Source of the DNA: Rhizobiales bacterium Ga0077548
Lineage (GTDB): Bacteria > Pseudomonadota > Alphaproteobacteria > Rhizobiales > Xanthobacteraceae
DNA length: 64,000 nt
Assembly (NCBI GenBank): GCA_001464215.1
Contig: LNEZ01000085.1
Location: 1-64,000, forward strand
Reading direction: 5' to 3'
Shown here piece after piece: positions 1 to 7,934 of the stretch (the first letter of the stretch is position 1; every line of letters starts with the position of its first letter). The notes below the pieces were generated by a model, which saw nothing but the letters and a program-made list of their open reading frames with translations, was not told where the DNA came from and did not search any database. A program made the translations under genes and the position numbers.

Positions 1-20
1 GTAAAAATAGTGGAAGGCAA

Positions 21-1154
21 ATGAACCTTGCCATTCGAGACATCCGGCACAATCTCGTTCGTTTCATCCTAACGTGCGTTGGACTCGCTCTTTTGCTCGG
101 CGTCGTTCTGTCAATGATCGGTATCTACCGCGGTTTGGTTTCCGAAGCGCTTACATTGATCAGATCGCCAGCGGTAAACCTTTGGGTTGTTGAAGCGCAT
201 ACTCGTGGACCATTTGCCGAAGCGTCCAGAATACCCGGCGACACACAAGAGGCCATTGCGCGGATATCCGGCGTTGCCGCTGCCGGATCGGTTACTTACC
301 AGTCTCTCGATGTCGAATACGGCGACCGAAGGATCAGACTCTATTTAATTGGGTATGAACCGGGCCGCTTGGGTGGGCCGCACCAGGTGATTATTGGCAG
401 GAATATCGCACGAAGCCGCTTCGAGCTTGTTTCAGATGTAAGCGCCGGCTTACGGCTAGGAGAGCGGGTTCGCCTCGGTCGCGATACCTTCACAGTGGTT
501 GGATTAACGAAGGGATTGGTTTCCTCCGGCGGAGATCCAGTTGCTTTCGTTTCGCTAAGAGATTCACAAAAGCTTCAGTTTGATCTCGCGCCACCCGCGG
601 TACGGCGAGAGCTTGCCCGCGGCGCAAATATTTCCGGTACCGATATCATCAATGCCGTCGTAGTACGTCTTTCACCCAATGTTTCCCCGGATATCGTTGC
701 TACAGACATCCGTCGTTGGAAGCATCTGTCTGCGCTTACGCAGGAACACCAGGAAGCGGTTCTGGCGAAGTCGGTGATTGAGCGCGCGCGACGTCAAATC
801 GGGCTATTTACTTCTATTTTGCTCACGGTATCGACCGTCATTATCGCTCTTATTATTTACACTTTGACCATCGATAAAATGCGCGACATTGCAACATTAA
901 AGCTTATAGGCGCGCCCAATGCCACGATTGTCGGATTAATCGTGCAGCAGGCCCTTGCCATGGGCATCATTGGGTTCGCTGTTGGAGCTTCTCTAATTGT
1001 ATCTGTGAAGGATTACTTCCCACGGCGCGTCGTATTACAACCCGAAGACGCAATCGCGCTAGGTGTTATTGTGATGATTGTGTGCGTTCTTGCTAGTGGA
1101 CTGGGAGTGCGGCTAGCGCTCAAGGTCGACCCGTCTGCCGCCCTGGGAGGATAA
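21..1154 (+). CDS. ABC exporter permease, FtsX/DevC type
   Basis: Inner-membrane permease of an ABC exporter of the FtsX/MacB/DevC fold. The 377-residue protein has one membrane segment near residues 12-36, a large extracytoplasmic domain at about 40-255, and three more hydrophobic segments near 262-285, 308-330 and 343-366, which is the usual FtsX topology. A purine-rich GGAAGG lies just before the ATG at 21. The ATPase gene follows after 3 bases, so the two are one operon; a periplasmic adaptor of the HlyD/DevB type would be expected upstream, outside the window. The base composition is visibly lower in GC and the codons more relaxed (many AT-ending) than in genes after 2.4 kb, which hints at transfer. 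Substrate unknown. Confidence 0.85.
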   Translation: MNLAIRDIRHNLVRFILTCVGLALLLGVVLSMIGIYRGLVSEALTLIRSPAVNLWVVEAHTRGPFAEASRIPGDTQEAIARISGVAAAGSVTYQSLDVEYGDRRIRLYLIGYEPGRLGGPHQVIIGRNIARSRFELVSDVSAGLRLGERVRLGRDTFTVVGLTKGLVSSGGDPVAFVSLRDSQKLQFDLAPPAVRRELARGANISGTDIINAVVVRLSPNVSPDIVATDIRRWKHLSALTQEHQEAVLAKSVIERARRQIGLFTSILLTVSTVIIALIIYTLTIDKMRDIATLKLIGAPNATIVGLIVQQALAMGIIGFAVGASLIVSVKDYFPRRVVLQPEDAIALGVIVMIVCVLASGLGVRLALKVDPSAALGG

Positions 1155-1157
1155 CCG

Positions 1158-1859
1158 GTGAGCGATACACTCGTCGGCGACCCTCTCGTACGGGTAGAAG
1201 CCGTGTCCAAACATTTTGGTGACGGCCCTACCCGTGTCGATGCCCTAAGAGATGTAACGATCGATGTGTTTCCCCGCCAGATTGTTGCGCTGCTCGGCCC
1301 CAGCGGATCCGGCAAGACAACGCTTCTCAACGTGATCGGCTGCATTCTAGAGCCTAGTAGCGGAAGAATAACCCTTGATGGCGATCTTGTTTACGACAAT
1401 CGGTGGCTGCGATCTGATCTTCGCCGACTTCGCCTAGACAAGATCGGTTTCATTTTTCAGAAGCACAATCTCATTCCATTTCTGGATAACACTGAGAATG
1501 TTGCAGTAGTGCTGGTGCTGGCCGGTTACAGCGCCAACGAAGCTCGCGAGCGTGCAGTCGAATTGTTAGACTACCTGGAAGTCGGCCATCGAAAGCACGC
1601 GATGCCATCGCAACTTTCAGGTGGCGAGGCTCAGCGAGTGGCCATCGCACGAGCGCTCGCAAACCGACCTCGTATCATCCTTGCAGACGAGCCTACAGCT
1701 GCGCTCGACTCACATCGGGCAGGAATCGTAATGGACTTATTGCGTAAGGTTGCAACGGATCAGAATGCTGCGATTATTGCAGTAACGCATGACGACAAGA
1801 TATTCGACCGTTTCGACCACATTTACCAATTGCGCGATGGAGTGCTGGAGAACAACTAA
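1158..1859 (+). CDS. ABC exporter ATP-binding protein, DevA/LolD type
   Basis: ATPase partner of the preceding permease. In 233 residues I see Walker A GPSGSGKTT (47-55), a Q-loop Gln in IFQKHNL near 98, the signature LSGGEAQRVAIARAL near 153 and Walker B IILADEPTAALD near 173, followed by a switch His in VTHDD. The order and length are those of the MacB/LolD/DevA subgroup, which power export of lipids, siderophores, peptides or drugs across the envelope rather than import. The start is GTG at 1158, three bases after the permease stop, so translation is probably coupled. It shares the lower GC of its neighbour. The final residues are not unusual. Substrate cannot be read from the sequence. 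Confidence 0.9.
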   Translation: MSDTLVGDPLVRVEAVSKHFGDGPTRVDALRDVTIDVFPRQIVALLGPSGSGKTTLLNVIGCILEPSSGRITLDGDLVYDNRWLRSDLRRLRLDKIGFIFQKHNLIPFLDNTENVAVVLVLAGYSANEARERAVELLDYLEVGHRKHAMPSQLSGGEAQRVAIARALANRPRIILADEPTAALDSHRAGIVMDLLRKVATDQNAAIIAVTHDDKIFDRFDHIYQLRDGVLENN

Positions 1860-2064
1860 AGCAATGCGATCAGTGCACCCTATCCCAAGCGGTTGACCCG
1901 ACAACCATCGTTTCGGAGCGAACCCACCAGCAAAGACTATTTAGTAGACACTGAATGCATCCGACGAACGGCTAGTGCCAACCGGAAAGCGATTAATAAT
2001 GCCACGGAATATTTCAGAATGAAAAGCGCATCGCTGGCCAACCCCCGGTAATGTTTACGGGAAT

Positions 2065-2139
2065 TGGTTGGGGCGCCAGGATTCGAACCTGGGAATGGCG
2101 GAATCAAAATCCGCTGCCTTACCACTTGGCTACGCCCCA
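2065..2139 (-). tRNA. tRNA-Gln (anticodon UUG)
   Basis: Read on the minus strand, the 7-bp acceptor stem TGGGGCG/CGCCCCA closes, the anticodon stem GCGGA/TCCGC carries the loop TTTTGAT (anticodon TTG, decoding CAA/CAG), the T-arm is CCAGG-TTCGAAT-CCTGG, and an encoded ACCA follows at 2065-2068. All arms fold, so it looks functional. Its 3' end points to the lower-GC ABC genes, the side on which integrases that target tRNA 3' ends would place an island. The 205 bases between the ATPase gene and this tRNA hold no gene I can support. Confidence 0.97.
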
Positions 2140-2291
2140 GCACGGCAAGCGGCGCAATCTACTCAAGTTCGGCCCCGGTTCAATGCCAGAATGGCCGCAT
2201 CCCGGACTGCTTGAAGGGCTCAAACGAGGCTGCTAGGAAGCAGCCGCCGCGCCGGACCAGGGTTCCGGAAGGCGTCTTTCCTGACTGATGT

Positions 2292-2368
2292 CGGAGTGTA
2301 GCGCAGCCTGGTAGCGCACCTGCTTCGGGAGCAGGGGGTCGGAGGTTCGAATCCTCTCACTCCGACCA
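2292..2368 (+). tRNA. tRNA-Pro (anticodon CGG)
   Basis: Acceptor stem CGGAGTG pairs with CACTCCG, the anticodon stem CCTGC/GCAGG holds the loop TTCGGGA with anticodon CGG (codon CCG, common in a high-GC genome), and the T-arm is GGAGG-TTCGAAT-CCTCT. The discriminator A and encoded CCA end at 2368. It is divergent from tRNA-Gln, with about 150 bases between them. Confidence 0.97.
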
Positions 2369-2411
2369 GTCGGCAGGCCAGAAGCGGCACAACAAGCCGA
2401 AAAGGCACAAT

Positions 2412-2435
2412 AAAAGAGCCTCCGCCGCAAGGCGG
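2412..2435 (-). terminator. Probable Rho-independent terminator of cspA
   Basis: On the minus strand a CCGCC-TTGC-GGCGG hairpin is followed within a few bases by TTTT (complement of 2412-2415). It lies about 65 bases past the cspA stop codon, and is in the right orientation for it. The stem is short (5 bp plus possible extension), so this is a moderate call. Confidence 0.55.
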
Positions 2436-2498
2436 TCCGTTCCCAGCTCATCGAAGTCCGAGGCTTCCGCCGGGATTGCCGGCGAGACGTCGTGTGCG

Positions 2499-2705
2499 TC
2501 AGCCGGCCTTCAGATTGCCCGCAGCCTGGCGGCCGCGGTCCGTCGTCACGATGTCGAAGTTGATCTTCTGTCCCTCATTGAGGGTCGATAGACCGGCCTG
2601 CTCAACCGCACTGATATGCACGAAAACATCTTTGCCGCCGTCGGACGGCTGGATGAATCCGTAGCCTTTCTGCGCGTTGAACCACTTCACGGTACCGGAA
2701 GGCAT
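2499..2705 (-). CDS. cspA: Cold-shock domain protein CspA family
   Basis: Single cold-shock domain of 68 residues that binds single-stranded RNA and DNA and melts RNA structure. The RNP1 motif KGYGFIQ and the RNP2 motif DVFVHIS are both intact, preceded by the usual GTVKWFN start. An open frame continues upstream to 2918, but the ATG at 2703-2705 with an AAGGA about 8 bases before it gives the normal family start [10 protein letters not shown]. The 200 or so bases upstream would form a long 5' leader, which is common in cspA genes and often controls translation by temperature; I only infer that here. Monocistronic, with a hairpin downstream. Confidence 0.95.
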   Translation of the reverse strand: MPSGTVKWFNAQKGYGFIQPSDGGKDVFVHISAVEQAGLSTLNEGQKINFDIVTTDRGRQAAGNLKAG

Positions 2706-3023
2706 GATCGTATCCTTGTCGTAGGTAGTCAGGCGGACGCGTTTTGCGAAATGCGCAAACGATTCCGACAATCGTTTTCTCGGTTTCGAAGTTACGCGGC
2801 CAAAAGTCGGTTCAACGAAATCGTTGCCGCCAAATGCCCAATCCCCGGGCCGAAATAAGACTGCCGTAAAATTGGACCGCAACGCGGTTCCCCCGTCAAG
2901 AGAACCCCTTGCCCGCATTTTTTGCCCGGCGCGTAATCGCTATGCAGCGGCACCCACGGCGCGGAGGCATTATGATAATGAGAGCGCCTTCAAAGGCGTT
3001 AATCCATCCAAGGCGAAGGCAGA
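2706..3023. other. Intergenic region: cspA leader and MBL-gene promoter
   Basis: This 318-base divergent spacer must hold the promoters of cspA (leftward) and of the MBL hydrolase gene (rightward). I see no clear sigma-70 hexamers by eye. A GGCGAAGGCAGA just before 3024 is the ribosome site for the rightward gene. Short open frames here look random. Confidence 0.5.
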
Positions 3024-3938
3024 ATGAGCGAAGAAATCCAGTTCGACCGCAGTTTCGACGCCAATCCGGGCGTTGCCGAGGAAATCGCACCCGGAGTTCG
3101 GCGGATTCTTTGCGACAATCCAAGCCCGTTTACCTTCAAAGGCACGAACACCTACATCGTGGGAAAAGGCGCGGTGGCGGTCATAGACCCCGGTCCGGCC
3201 GACCCCCGCCATATCGAAGCGATCCTGTCGGCGCTCGGTAATGAAACCGTCGCACAAATACTGGTCTCGCATACCCATCGCGATCATTCGCCCGCGGCTG
3301 CAGCCATCAAGAAAGCGACAGGCGCCAAGACCTTCGCCGAAGGTCCGCACCGCCCGGCGCGCGAACTGCATCTCGGCGAAACGCCGCCGATGGACTCCGG
3401 CGGCGACGATAACTTCATGCCCGATCACAAGCTCGCCGACGGCGAAGTGATCGAAGGCAAGGGTTATGCGCTAGAGGCGGTGTTCACGCCGGGACATACC
3501 GCCAATCATGTCGCGTTTGCGCTCCGCGGCACCGACATTCTGTTTTCCGCGGATCATGTGATGGGTTGGGCAACCTCGATCGTGGCGCCGCCCGACGGCT
3601 CGATGACCGATTACATGGCGTCGCTGCACAAGCTCGAGAAGCGAAATGAGCAGACTTATCTGCCCGGCCACGGCGGCGTCATTCGCAACGCGAAGAAACT
3701 CGTGCAGCAATACATAGAGCACCGCGAAGCGCGCGAGACTGCGATCCTGCGCAAACTCTCGCGCGGGGAGAGCGACATTCCGGGCATCGTGCAGGCGATC
3801 TATATCGGCCTCGATCCGCGGCTAGCCAAAGCCGCGGCGCTCACGACCTACGCGCATTTGGAGACGCTGGTCGAGCGCGATCTTGTGAAAACCGATGGAC
3901 TGCTTTCGCTGGATGGGCGCTATCGGCTGACGGCATAG
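3024..3938 (+). CDS. MBL-fold metallohydrolase, LACTB2-like
   Basis: Metallo-beta-lactamase fold hydrolase of 304 residues. The dinuclear metal motif HTHRDH sits at 83-88, with further ligands in TPGHTANH (about 155), SADHVMGW (about 175) and LPGHGG (about 214). The last 80 residues form the small winged-helix-like domain found in LACTB2-type hydrolases, with the ending YAHLETLVERDLVKTD. Family members act as nucleases or thioesterase-like hydrolases, and are not antibiotic-resistance enzymes. The ATG at 3024 has a purine-rich GGCGAAGG before it. It is convergent with the acyl-CoA ligase gene, 21 bases apart, and appears monocistronic. The precise substrate is unknown. Confidence 0.88.
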   Translation: MSEEIQFDRSFDANPGVAEEIAPGVRRILCDNPSPFTFKGTNTYIVGKGAVAVIDPGPADPRHIEAILSALGNETVAQILVSHTHRDHSPAAAAIKKATGAKTFAEGPHRPARELHLGETPPMDSGGDDNFMPDHKLADGEVIEGKGYALEAVFTPGHTANHVAFALRGTDILFSADHVMGWATSIVAPPDGSMTDYMASLHKLEKRNEQTYLPGHGGVIRNAKKLVQQYIEHREARETAILRKLSRGESDIPGIVQAIYIGLDPRLAKAAALTTYAHLETLVERDLVKTDGLLSLDGRYRLTA

Positions 3939-3959
3939 CTATAATCGCATTGAGCAAGA

Positions 3960-5597
3960 TTACTCGGCGGCGACACTCGGCAGGCGATAGTCGCCGAACT
4001 TGTCGCGCAGCGCCGTCTTCAGAATCTTGCCGGTCGCGGTGTGCGGGATTTCGTCGACGAAAACCACGTCATCGGGCATCCACCACTTTGCGATCTTACC
4101 TTCCATGAATTTCAAAATGTCTTCGCGGGAAGGCTTCTTGTCTTTCTTCGGAATGACGATCAGGAGCGGCCGCTCATCCCATTTCGGATGCGCAATGCCG
4201 ATGACAGCGGCCTCCGCGACATCCGGATGGCCGACCGCCACGTTTTCGAGATCGATCGAGGAAATCCACTCGCCGCCCGACTTGATCACGTCTTTGGCGC
4301 GGTCGGTGATTTTCATGTAGCCCATCGGGTCGATGGTCGCGACGTCGCCGGTATCGAAGAAGCCGTCTTCATCGAGAATGTTGCCGCCCTCGCCTTTGAA
4401 ATAGGCGGAAGAAACCGCAGGGCCGCGCACTTTGAGGCGGCCGAACTTCACGCCGTCCCACGGCAATTCGTTGCCTTCGTCGTCAGTGATCTTCATGTCC
4501 ACCGTGAAGATCGAGAAGCCCTGCTTCTCCTGAATATCGAGTTTTGCGTCGCCCGTGAGATGTCCGACTTCCGGCTTGAGCGGGCCGCAGGTACCGATCG
4601 GGCTCATTTCGGTCATGCCCCAGGCGTGCGTGACCTGCACGTCGTAAACGTCCTGGAATTTCTGCATCATTGCGCGCGGGCAAGCGGAACCGCCGATCAG
4701 CACGCGATTGAGATAAGGCAGCTTCAGGTTGTTCTGTTCGAGATGCGCGAGCAGCATCATCCAAACCGTCGGCACCGCCGCCGTGATGGTCACCTTGTAT
4801 TTGTCGAGCAGTTCGTAAATCGAGGCGCCGTCAAGCTTCGCGCCCGGCATGATCAAGCTCGCGCCCGTCATCGGCGCCGAAAAGGCGAGCGACCATGAAT
4901 TCGCGTGGAACAGCGGCACGACAGGCAGCACTACTTCTTTGGACGCGAGCCCTAGTACGTCCGCAAGCGACGCCACAATTGCGTGCAGCGTGTTCGAGCG
5001 ATGCGAATAGACGACACCTTTGGGGTTACCAGTCGTACCGGAGGTGTAGCACATACCGGCCGCGTCGTTTTCGTCGACCTTGACCCATTTGAAGTTGCCG
5101 TCGGCTTCCGCGATCCAGTCTTCGTAAGCCACCGCATTCGGCAGCGAGGTTTGCGGCATATGCGCCTTGTCAGTCAGCACGATGTATTTTTTCAGCGTCG
5201 GCAGCTTATCGGCGAGCTTTTCCAGGATCGGAACGAACGTCAGGTCGACGAAGATCATTTTATCTTCGGCGTGATTGACGATGTAGATGATCTGCTCGGC
5301 GAAGAGGCGCGGGTTCACCGTGTGATAGACCGCGCCAGCGCCCAGAATTCCGTACCAGGCTTCGAGATGGCGCGCGGTGTTCCACGCGAGCGTTGCGACG
5401 CGGTCGCCCTTCTTGATGCCGTCCTTCACGAGCCGCTGCGCGACCTTTAGCGCGCGGGCGCGGATTTCCTTGTAGGTCGTCTCTACGATCGGACCTTCGA
5501 TCGAGCGGCTGATAACCTTGCGGTTGGGATATTGAATGGCGGCGTGGTCGATGATCCGGTTGCAGGTCAGCGGCCAGTCCTGCATCAAGCCCTTCAT
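3960..5597 (-). CDS. Fatty acid--CoA ligase (AMP-forming)
   Basis: Acyl-adenylate-forming enzyme that activates a medium- or long-chain carboxylic acid to its CoA thioester with ATP. At 545 residues it has the length of the AlkK/FadD-like group. The phosphate-binding loop [11 protein letters not shown] is at 184-194, an A5-type motif [10 protein letters not shown] is near 325, and the hinge and C-terminal motifs [21 protein letters not shown] and SGGEWISS near 415-445 are intact; the C-terminal catalytic Lys lies in TATGKILK near the end. It starts at ATG 5595-5597, and faces away from the extensin gene across a 120-base divergent spacer. It is probably part of fatty-acid beta-oxidation. Confidence 0.9.
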   Translation of the reverse strand: MKGLMQDWPLTCNRIIDHAAIQYPNRKVISRSIEGPIVETTYKEIRARALKVAQRLVKDGIKKGDRVATLAWNTARHLEAWYGILGAGAVYHTVNPRLFAEQIIYIVNHAEDKMIFVDLTFVPILEKLADKLPTLKKYIVLTDKAHMPQTSLPNAVAYEDWIAEADGNFKWVKVDENDAAGMCYTSGTTGNPKGVVYSHRSNTLHAIVASLADVLGLASKEVVLPVVPLFHANSWSLAFSAPMTGASLIMPGAKLDGASIYELLDKYKVTITAAVPTVWMMLLAHLEQNNLKLPYLNRVLIGGSACPRAMMQKFQDVYDVQVTHAWGMTEMSPIGTCGPLKPEVGHLTGDAKLDIQEKQGFSIFTVDMKITDDEGNELPWDGVKFGRLKVRGPAVSSAYFKGEGGNILDEDGFFDTGDVATIDPMGYMKITDRAKDVIKSGGEWISSIDLENVAVGHPDVAEAAVIGIAHPKWDERPLLIVIPKKDKKPSREDILKFMEGKIAKWWMPDDVVFVDEIPHTATGKILKTALRDKFGDYRLPSVAAE

Positions 5598-5717
5598 GGT
5601 ACGTCTCCCTCACTCTATTCACGCGGCACCTTTTTCCGGCGCCTTTCGCGGCAAAGCTAGCGCGGGCTGGCTCCCAAGAAAACTGCCGATCCGACAACGG
5701 GAAACAAAGAAGAACGC

Positions 5718-6536
5718 ATGAGAATCGCGGCGTTTATGCTGTTTCTTGCGGCAACCATCTGGGCCAGCGCGACGCTCGCACGGGAAGAAGGCTTGGATTT
5801 GCCGGACACCGTGCCGATGCCCGAACAACGCCCTTCGGAAGCGCCCCGGCGGCCGGGAGACGCGCGGCCCCGGTTCCCTGTCCTGCTTTTGATCCCGAAA
5901 GAAGACGCTGACGCGGCAGCCAAGCTCTGCAAGGCGGTGTTGGACCGGGACAAGATGACCGCGGAAATCGCGGGACCGGCATTATGGGATAACGGCTGCG
6001 GTGCGGTCGGCCAGATCACGATTTCGGCGATCAAACTCAAGGACGGCAAACAGATCGCGTTGCGCCCTGCCGCGCTGATCCGCTGCGAAACCGCCGAGGC
6101 CGTCGCGGACTGGGTGCGTGAAGAACTCGTGCCAGCGACCGAAGCCTATTCCGGGCTCGCGCGGATCGATGTCGCGGCCTCCTATCATTGCCGTCCGCGC
6201 AACAACATTCGCGGGGCGCTGATGAGCGAGCACGGCCGCGCCAATGCGCTCGATATCCGCGCGATCGTTATGAACGACGGGCGGCGTTTCGGTGTCGATC
6301 TGCGCGAGACGCCGATCCAGTTATTGAGCGATCTGCGGCGCAGCACCTGCGAGCGTTTCACGACGGTGCTCGGGCCCGGCTCGGACGGCTTCCACGAAGA
6401 TCATTTTCATCTGGATCTCGCGCAGCGGCGCGGCGGCTACCGTTTGTGCCAATGGAATTTGCCGGTTCCGCCCGAGCCCGCACGAAACCCGCAGCGCGTG
6501 GCGGATCCATCCACTAAGCAACAGCAGTCGCCCTAA
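5718..6536 (+). CDS. Extensin-like family exported protein
   Basis: Exported 272-residue protein with a signal peptide (hydrophobic residues 4-20, cleavage likely after SATLA) and a proline-rich linker before an extensin-like C-terminal domain at about 70-255. The domain motifs SYHCRPRNN, EHGRANALDIRA and HEDHFHLDL carry the conserved Cys, His and Asp residues; the His/Asp pattern resembles the D-Ala-D-Ala carboxypeptidase/lysostaphin metal fold, which makes a cell-wall hydrolase role plausible but unproven. It is common in Hyphomicrobiales. It is convergent with an L,D-transpeptidase gene, a second envelope enzyme, but they are not one operon. Confidence 0.85.
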   Translation: MRIAAFMLFLAATIWASATLAREEGLDLPDTVPMPEQRPSEAPRRPGDARPRFPVLLLIPKEDADAAAKLCKAVLDRDKMTAEIAGPALWDNGCGAVGQITISAIKLKDGKQIALRPAALIRCETAEAVADWVREELVPATEAYSGLARIDVAASYHCRPRNNIRGALMSEHGRANALDIRAIVMNDGRRFGVDLRETPIQLLSDLRRSTCERFTTVLGPGSDGFHEDHFHLDLAQRRGGYRLCQWNLPVPPEPARNPQRVADPSTKQQQSP

Positions 6537-6541
6537 CTATT

Positions 6542-6590
6542 GAGCATGATCTTTTCCGAAAACCGGTACCCACTTTTCGGGATCATGCTC
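6542..6590. repeat. Dispersed 49-bp palindromic repeat, copy 1
   Basis: Perfect 10-bp terminal arms GAGCATGATC / GATCATGCTC enclose an inner pair CCGAAAA / TTTTCGG around a variable ACCGGTACCCAC-like core. A second copy with compensating arm changes lies at 8922-8970. It sits 6 bases after the extensin stop, directly before a separate terminator hairpin. Elements of this form are known to be scattered between genes in Bradyrhizobium-like genomes; that is recalled knowledge. Confidence 0.85.
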
Positions 6591-6596
6591 CAATGG

Positions 6597-6626
6597 AAAA
6601 GGGCGCCACTTTCGTGACGCCCTTTT
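6597..6626. terminator. Bidirectional terminator between convergent genes
   Basis: AAAAGGGCG and CGCCCTTTT form a stem, with CAC/GTG extending it around a small loop. Both strands end in a T-run, so it can serve the extensin gene (+) and the L,D-transpeptidase gene (-), which converge here. Confidence 0.8.
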
Positions 6627-6653
6627 GCCCCCAAAACGCAAGTCGCTAGCCGA

Positions 6654-7256
6654 TCAGATCACTCTGACCAGCGCGCCTTGCGGCACACGATTGTAGAGAT
6701 CGATCACGTCTTCGTTCAGCATACGGATGCAGCCCGAGGAGATTGCCTGACCGATGTATTCCGGCTGGTTGGTGCCGTGAATGCGGAAGAGCGTGTCCTT
6801 GTTGCCCTGGAACAGATAGAGCGCGCGGGCGCCCATCGGATTGTGCGGGCCCGGCGACACGTATTTCGGAAGGTTCGGAAAGCGCTTCAGAATGTCCGCC
6901 GTCGGCGTCCAGTCCGGCCACTCGGCTTTGCGCTTGACGACTGCCTCACCCTTGAAGGCCATGCCTTCTTCGCCGACGGTCACGCCATAGCGATAGGCCT
7001 TGCCGTTCGGTTGGATGAGATAAAGGAATTTCTTGTCGGTATCGACGATCACGGTGCCCGGCTTGTCCTTGGTCGGGTAATCGACCAGATGGCGCAGCCA
7101 GCCGGAATCCGGCGTGTGCTTGAGATAAGGGGCGCTCGCGATCAGCTTCCTGTCACGCGCAGGAATCGCGGACTCGGGAACAGGATCGAGGGTATCGGAA
7201 ATGCATCCGGCCAGGGTGAAGGCCATGAGCACAAAAGCGAGGTGACGAATCCGCAT
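6654..7256 (-). CDS. L,D-transpeptidase lipoprotein (YkuD domain)
   Basis: Envelope enzyme that would form 3-3 peptidoglycan cross-links or attach lipoproteins to peptidoglycan. The 200-residue protein begins with a lipoprotein signal ending in the lipobox LAGC (Cys18), so it is anchored to a membrane in the periplasm. The YkuD domain runs from about 68 to 200, with the catalytic signature HGT (160-162) and SSGCIRM, catalytic Cys176. The domain is complete and reaches the C-terminus. L,D-transpeptidases are expanded in Hyphomicrobiales, where polar growth relies on 3-3 cross-links. It is monocistronic by position; its stop is next to a bidirectional terminator. Confidence 0.93.
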   Translation of the reverse strand: MRIRHLAFVLMAFTLAGCISDTLDPVPESAIPARDRKLIASAPYLKHTPDSGWLRHLVDYPTKDKPGTVIVDTDKKFLYLIQPNGKAYRYGVTVGEEGMAFKGEAVVKRKAEWPDWTPTADILKRFPNLPKYVSPGPHNPMGARALYLFQGNKDTLFRIHGTNQPEYIGQAISSGCIRMLNEDVIDLYNRVPQGALVRVI

Positions 7257-7616
7257 TTCTTACTGACCTAGAAAGTTCGCTTGCCCCCAAGCTTGGCCTG
7301 TCACTATCTGAACTGATTTTTGCCGGGAAGAGGCTAAGGCCTTGCAACTGCTGGATATCAAATCCTGTGGCAGAAATGTCGCAACGCAGTATGCGGAAAA
7401 GCCCAAAGCGAGGGCAAAAGCTCTTCCTGCATCGCGAAAAAGCATCCGAGGGCGGCAGTTAACCTTTGTGGAGTCAGATCGCCGCAGGGCCGAAGAACGC
7501 CGGGAAACTTTCGCCGAATCAACTAATTCGGGCCGCGCGAATTGCCCAAAAGCGCCTTAGTCGGACGCGAAAACCCCCGCCCTTACGGGGACTACAAGAT
7601 GGGTTCGGAGAAAGAA
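7257..7616. other. Intergenic region without a supported gene
   Basis: This 360-base spacer separates the leftward L,D-transpeptidase from a rightward small gene. Open frames on both strands are short and have no family resemblance. GGAG at 7607-7610 is the ribosome site of the small gene at 7617. I see no repeat or RNA gene here. Confidence 0.5.
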
Positions 7617-7802
7617 ATGTCTGCCAACACCAAGATCGAAGCGCGCGAAACGGGCCGGCCTGGCCTCGAGAGCCAGTACCGCAAGGTCGGCATCTCGGCG
7701 CTCGCCGCAACGCTTGCATACAACGGCGAACAGAAGAACGACGCCTACGCGCCGAAGCCGCGTGTCGTCACGCTGCGCGATCTCGAACTGCTCGCGATCT
7801 GA
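7617..7802 (+). CDS. Small hypothetical protein, 61 residues
   Basis: Not recognised. The frame is open from 7542, but the ATG at 7617 is preceded by GGAG with a 6-base gap, giving a 61-residue product starting MSANTKIEARE and ending LRDLELLAI. It has no signal peptide and no long hydrophobic run; the middle is a short Ala/Leu helix (VGISALAATLAY). It contains no Cys or Trp. High third-position GC and a good ribosome site argue that it is real. It lies 132 bases before the CorA-type gene, with a strong hairpin between them, so co-transcription is possible. No function is proposed. Confidence 0.6.
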   Translation: MSANTKIEARETGRPGLESQYRKVGISALAATLAYNGEQKNDAYAPKPRVVTLRDLELLAI

Positions 7803-7831
7803 TTTCGCTCCGGCTTTTTCTTTACGAGAGG

Positions 7832-7858
7832 ATGACGGCGCGGATCGCGCGCCGTCAT
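7832..7858. other. Perfect hairpin between small gene and corA
   Basis: ATGACGGCGCG and CGCGCCGTCAT are perfect 11-bp arms with a 5-base loop. No T-run follows, so a simple terminator is doubtful; it may be an RNA stability element or part of the leader of the downstream CorA-type gene. Confidence 0.5.
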
Positions 7859-7934
7859 GGGCGCTACCATGGACGCTACCCGCAAGGCGCGGTAGTGAGG
7901 CGGCACTAACGCTTCCTTCCTCGCGAGAAATTTC

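Noticed and set aside
3024-3938. The MBL-fold protein as a beta-lactamase
   Set aside because: The winged C-terminal domain and the metal motif belong to the LACTB2-type hydrolases, not to antibiotic-hydrolysing enzymes.
4041-4898. A 285-codon open frame opposite the acyl-CoA ligase
   Set aside because: Same reason: it is antisense to an intact enzyme, with a His/Arg-rich random-looking translation.
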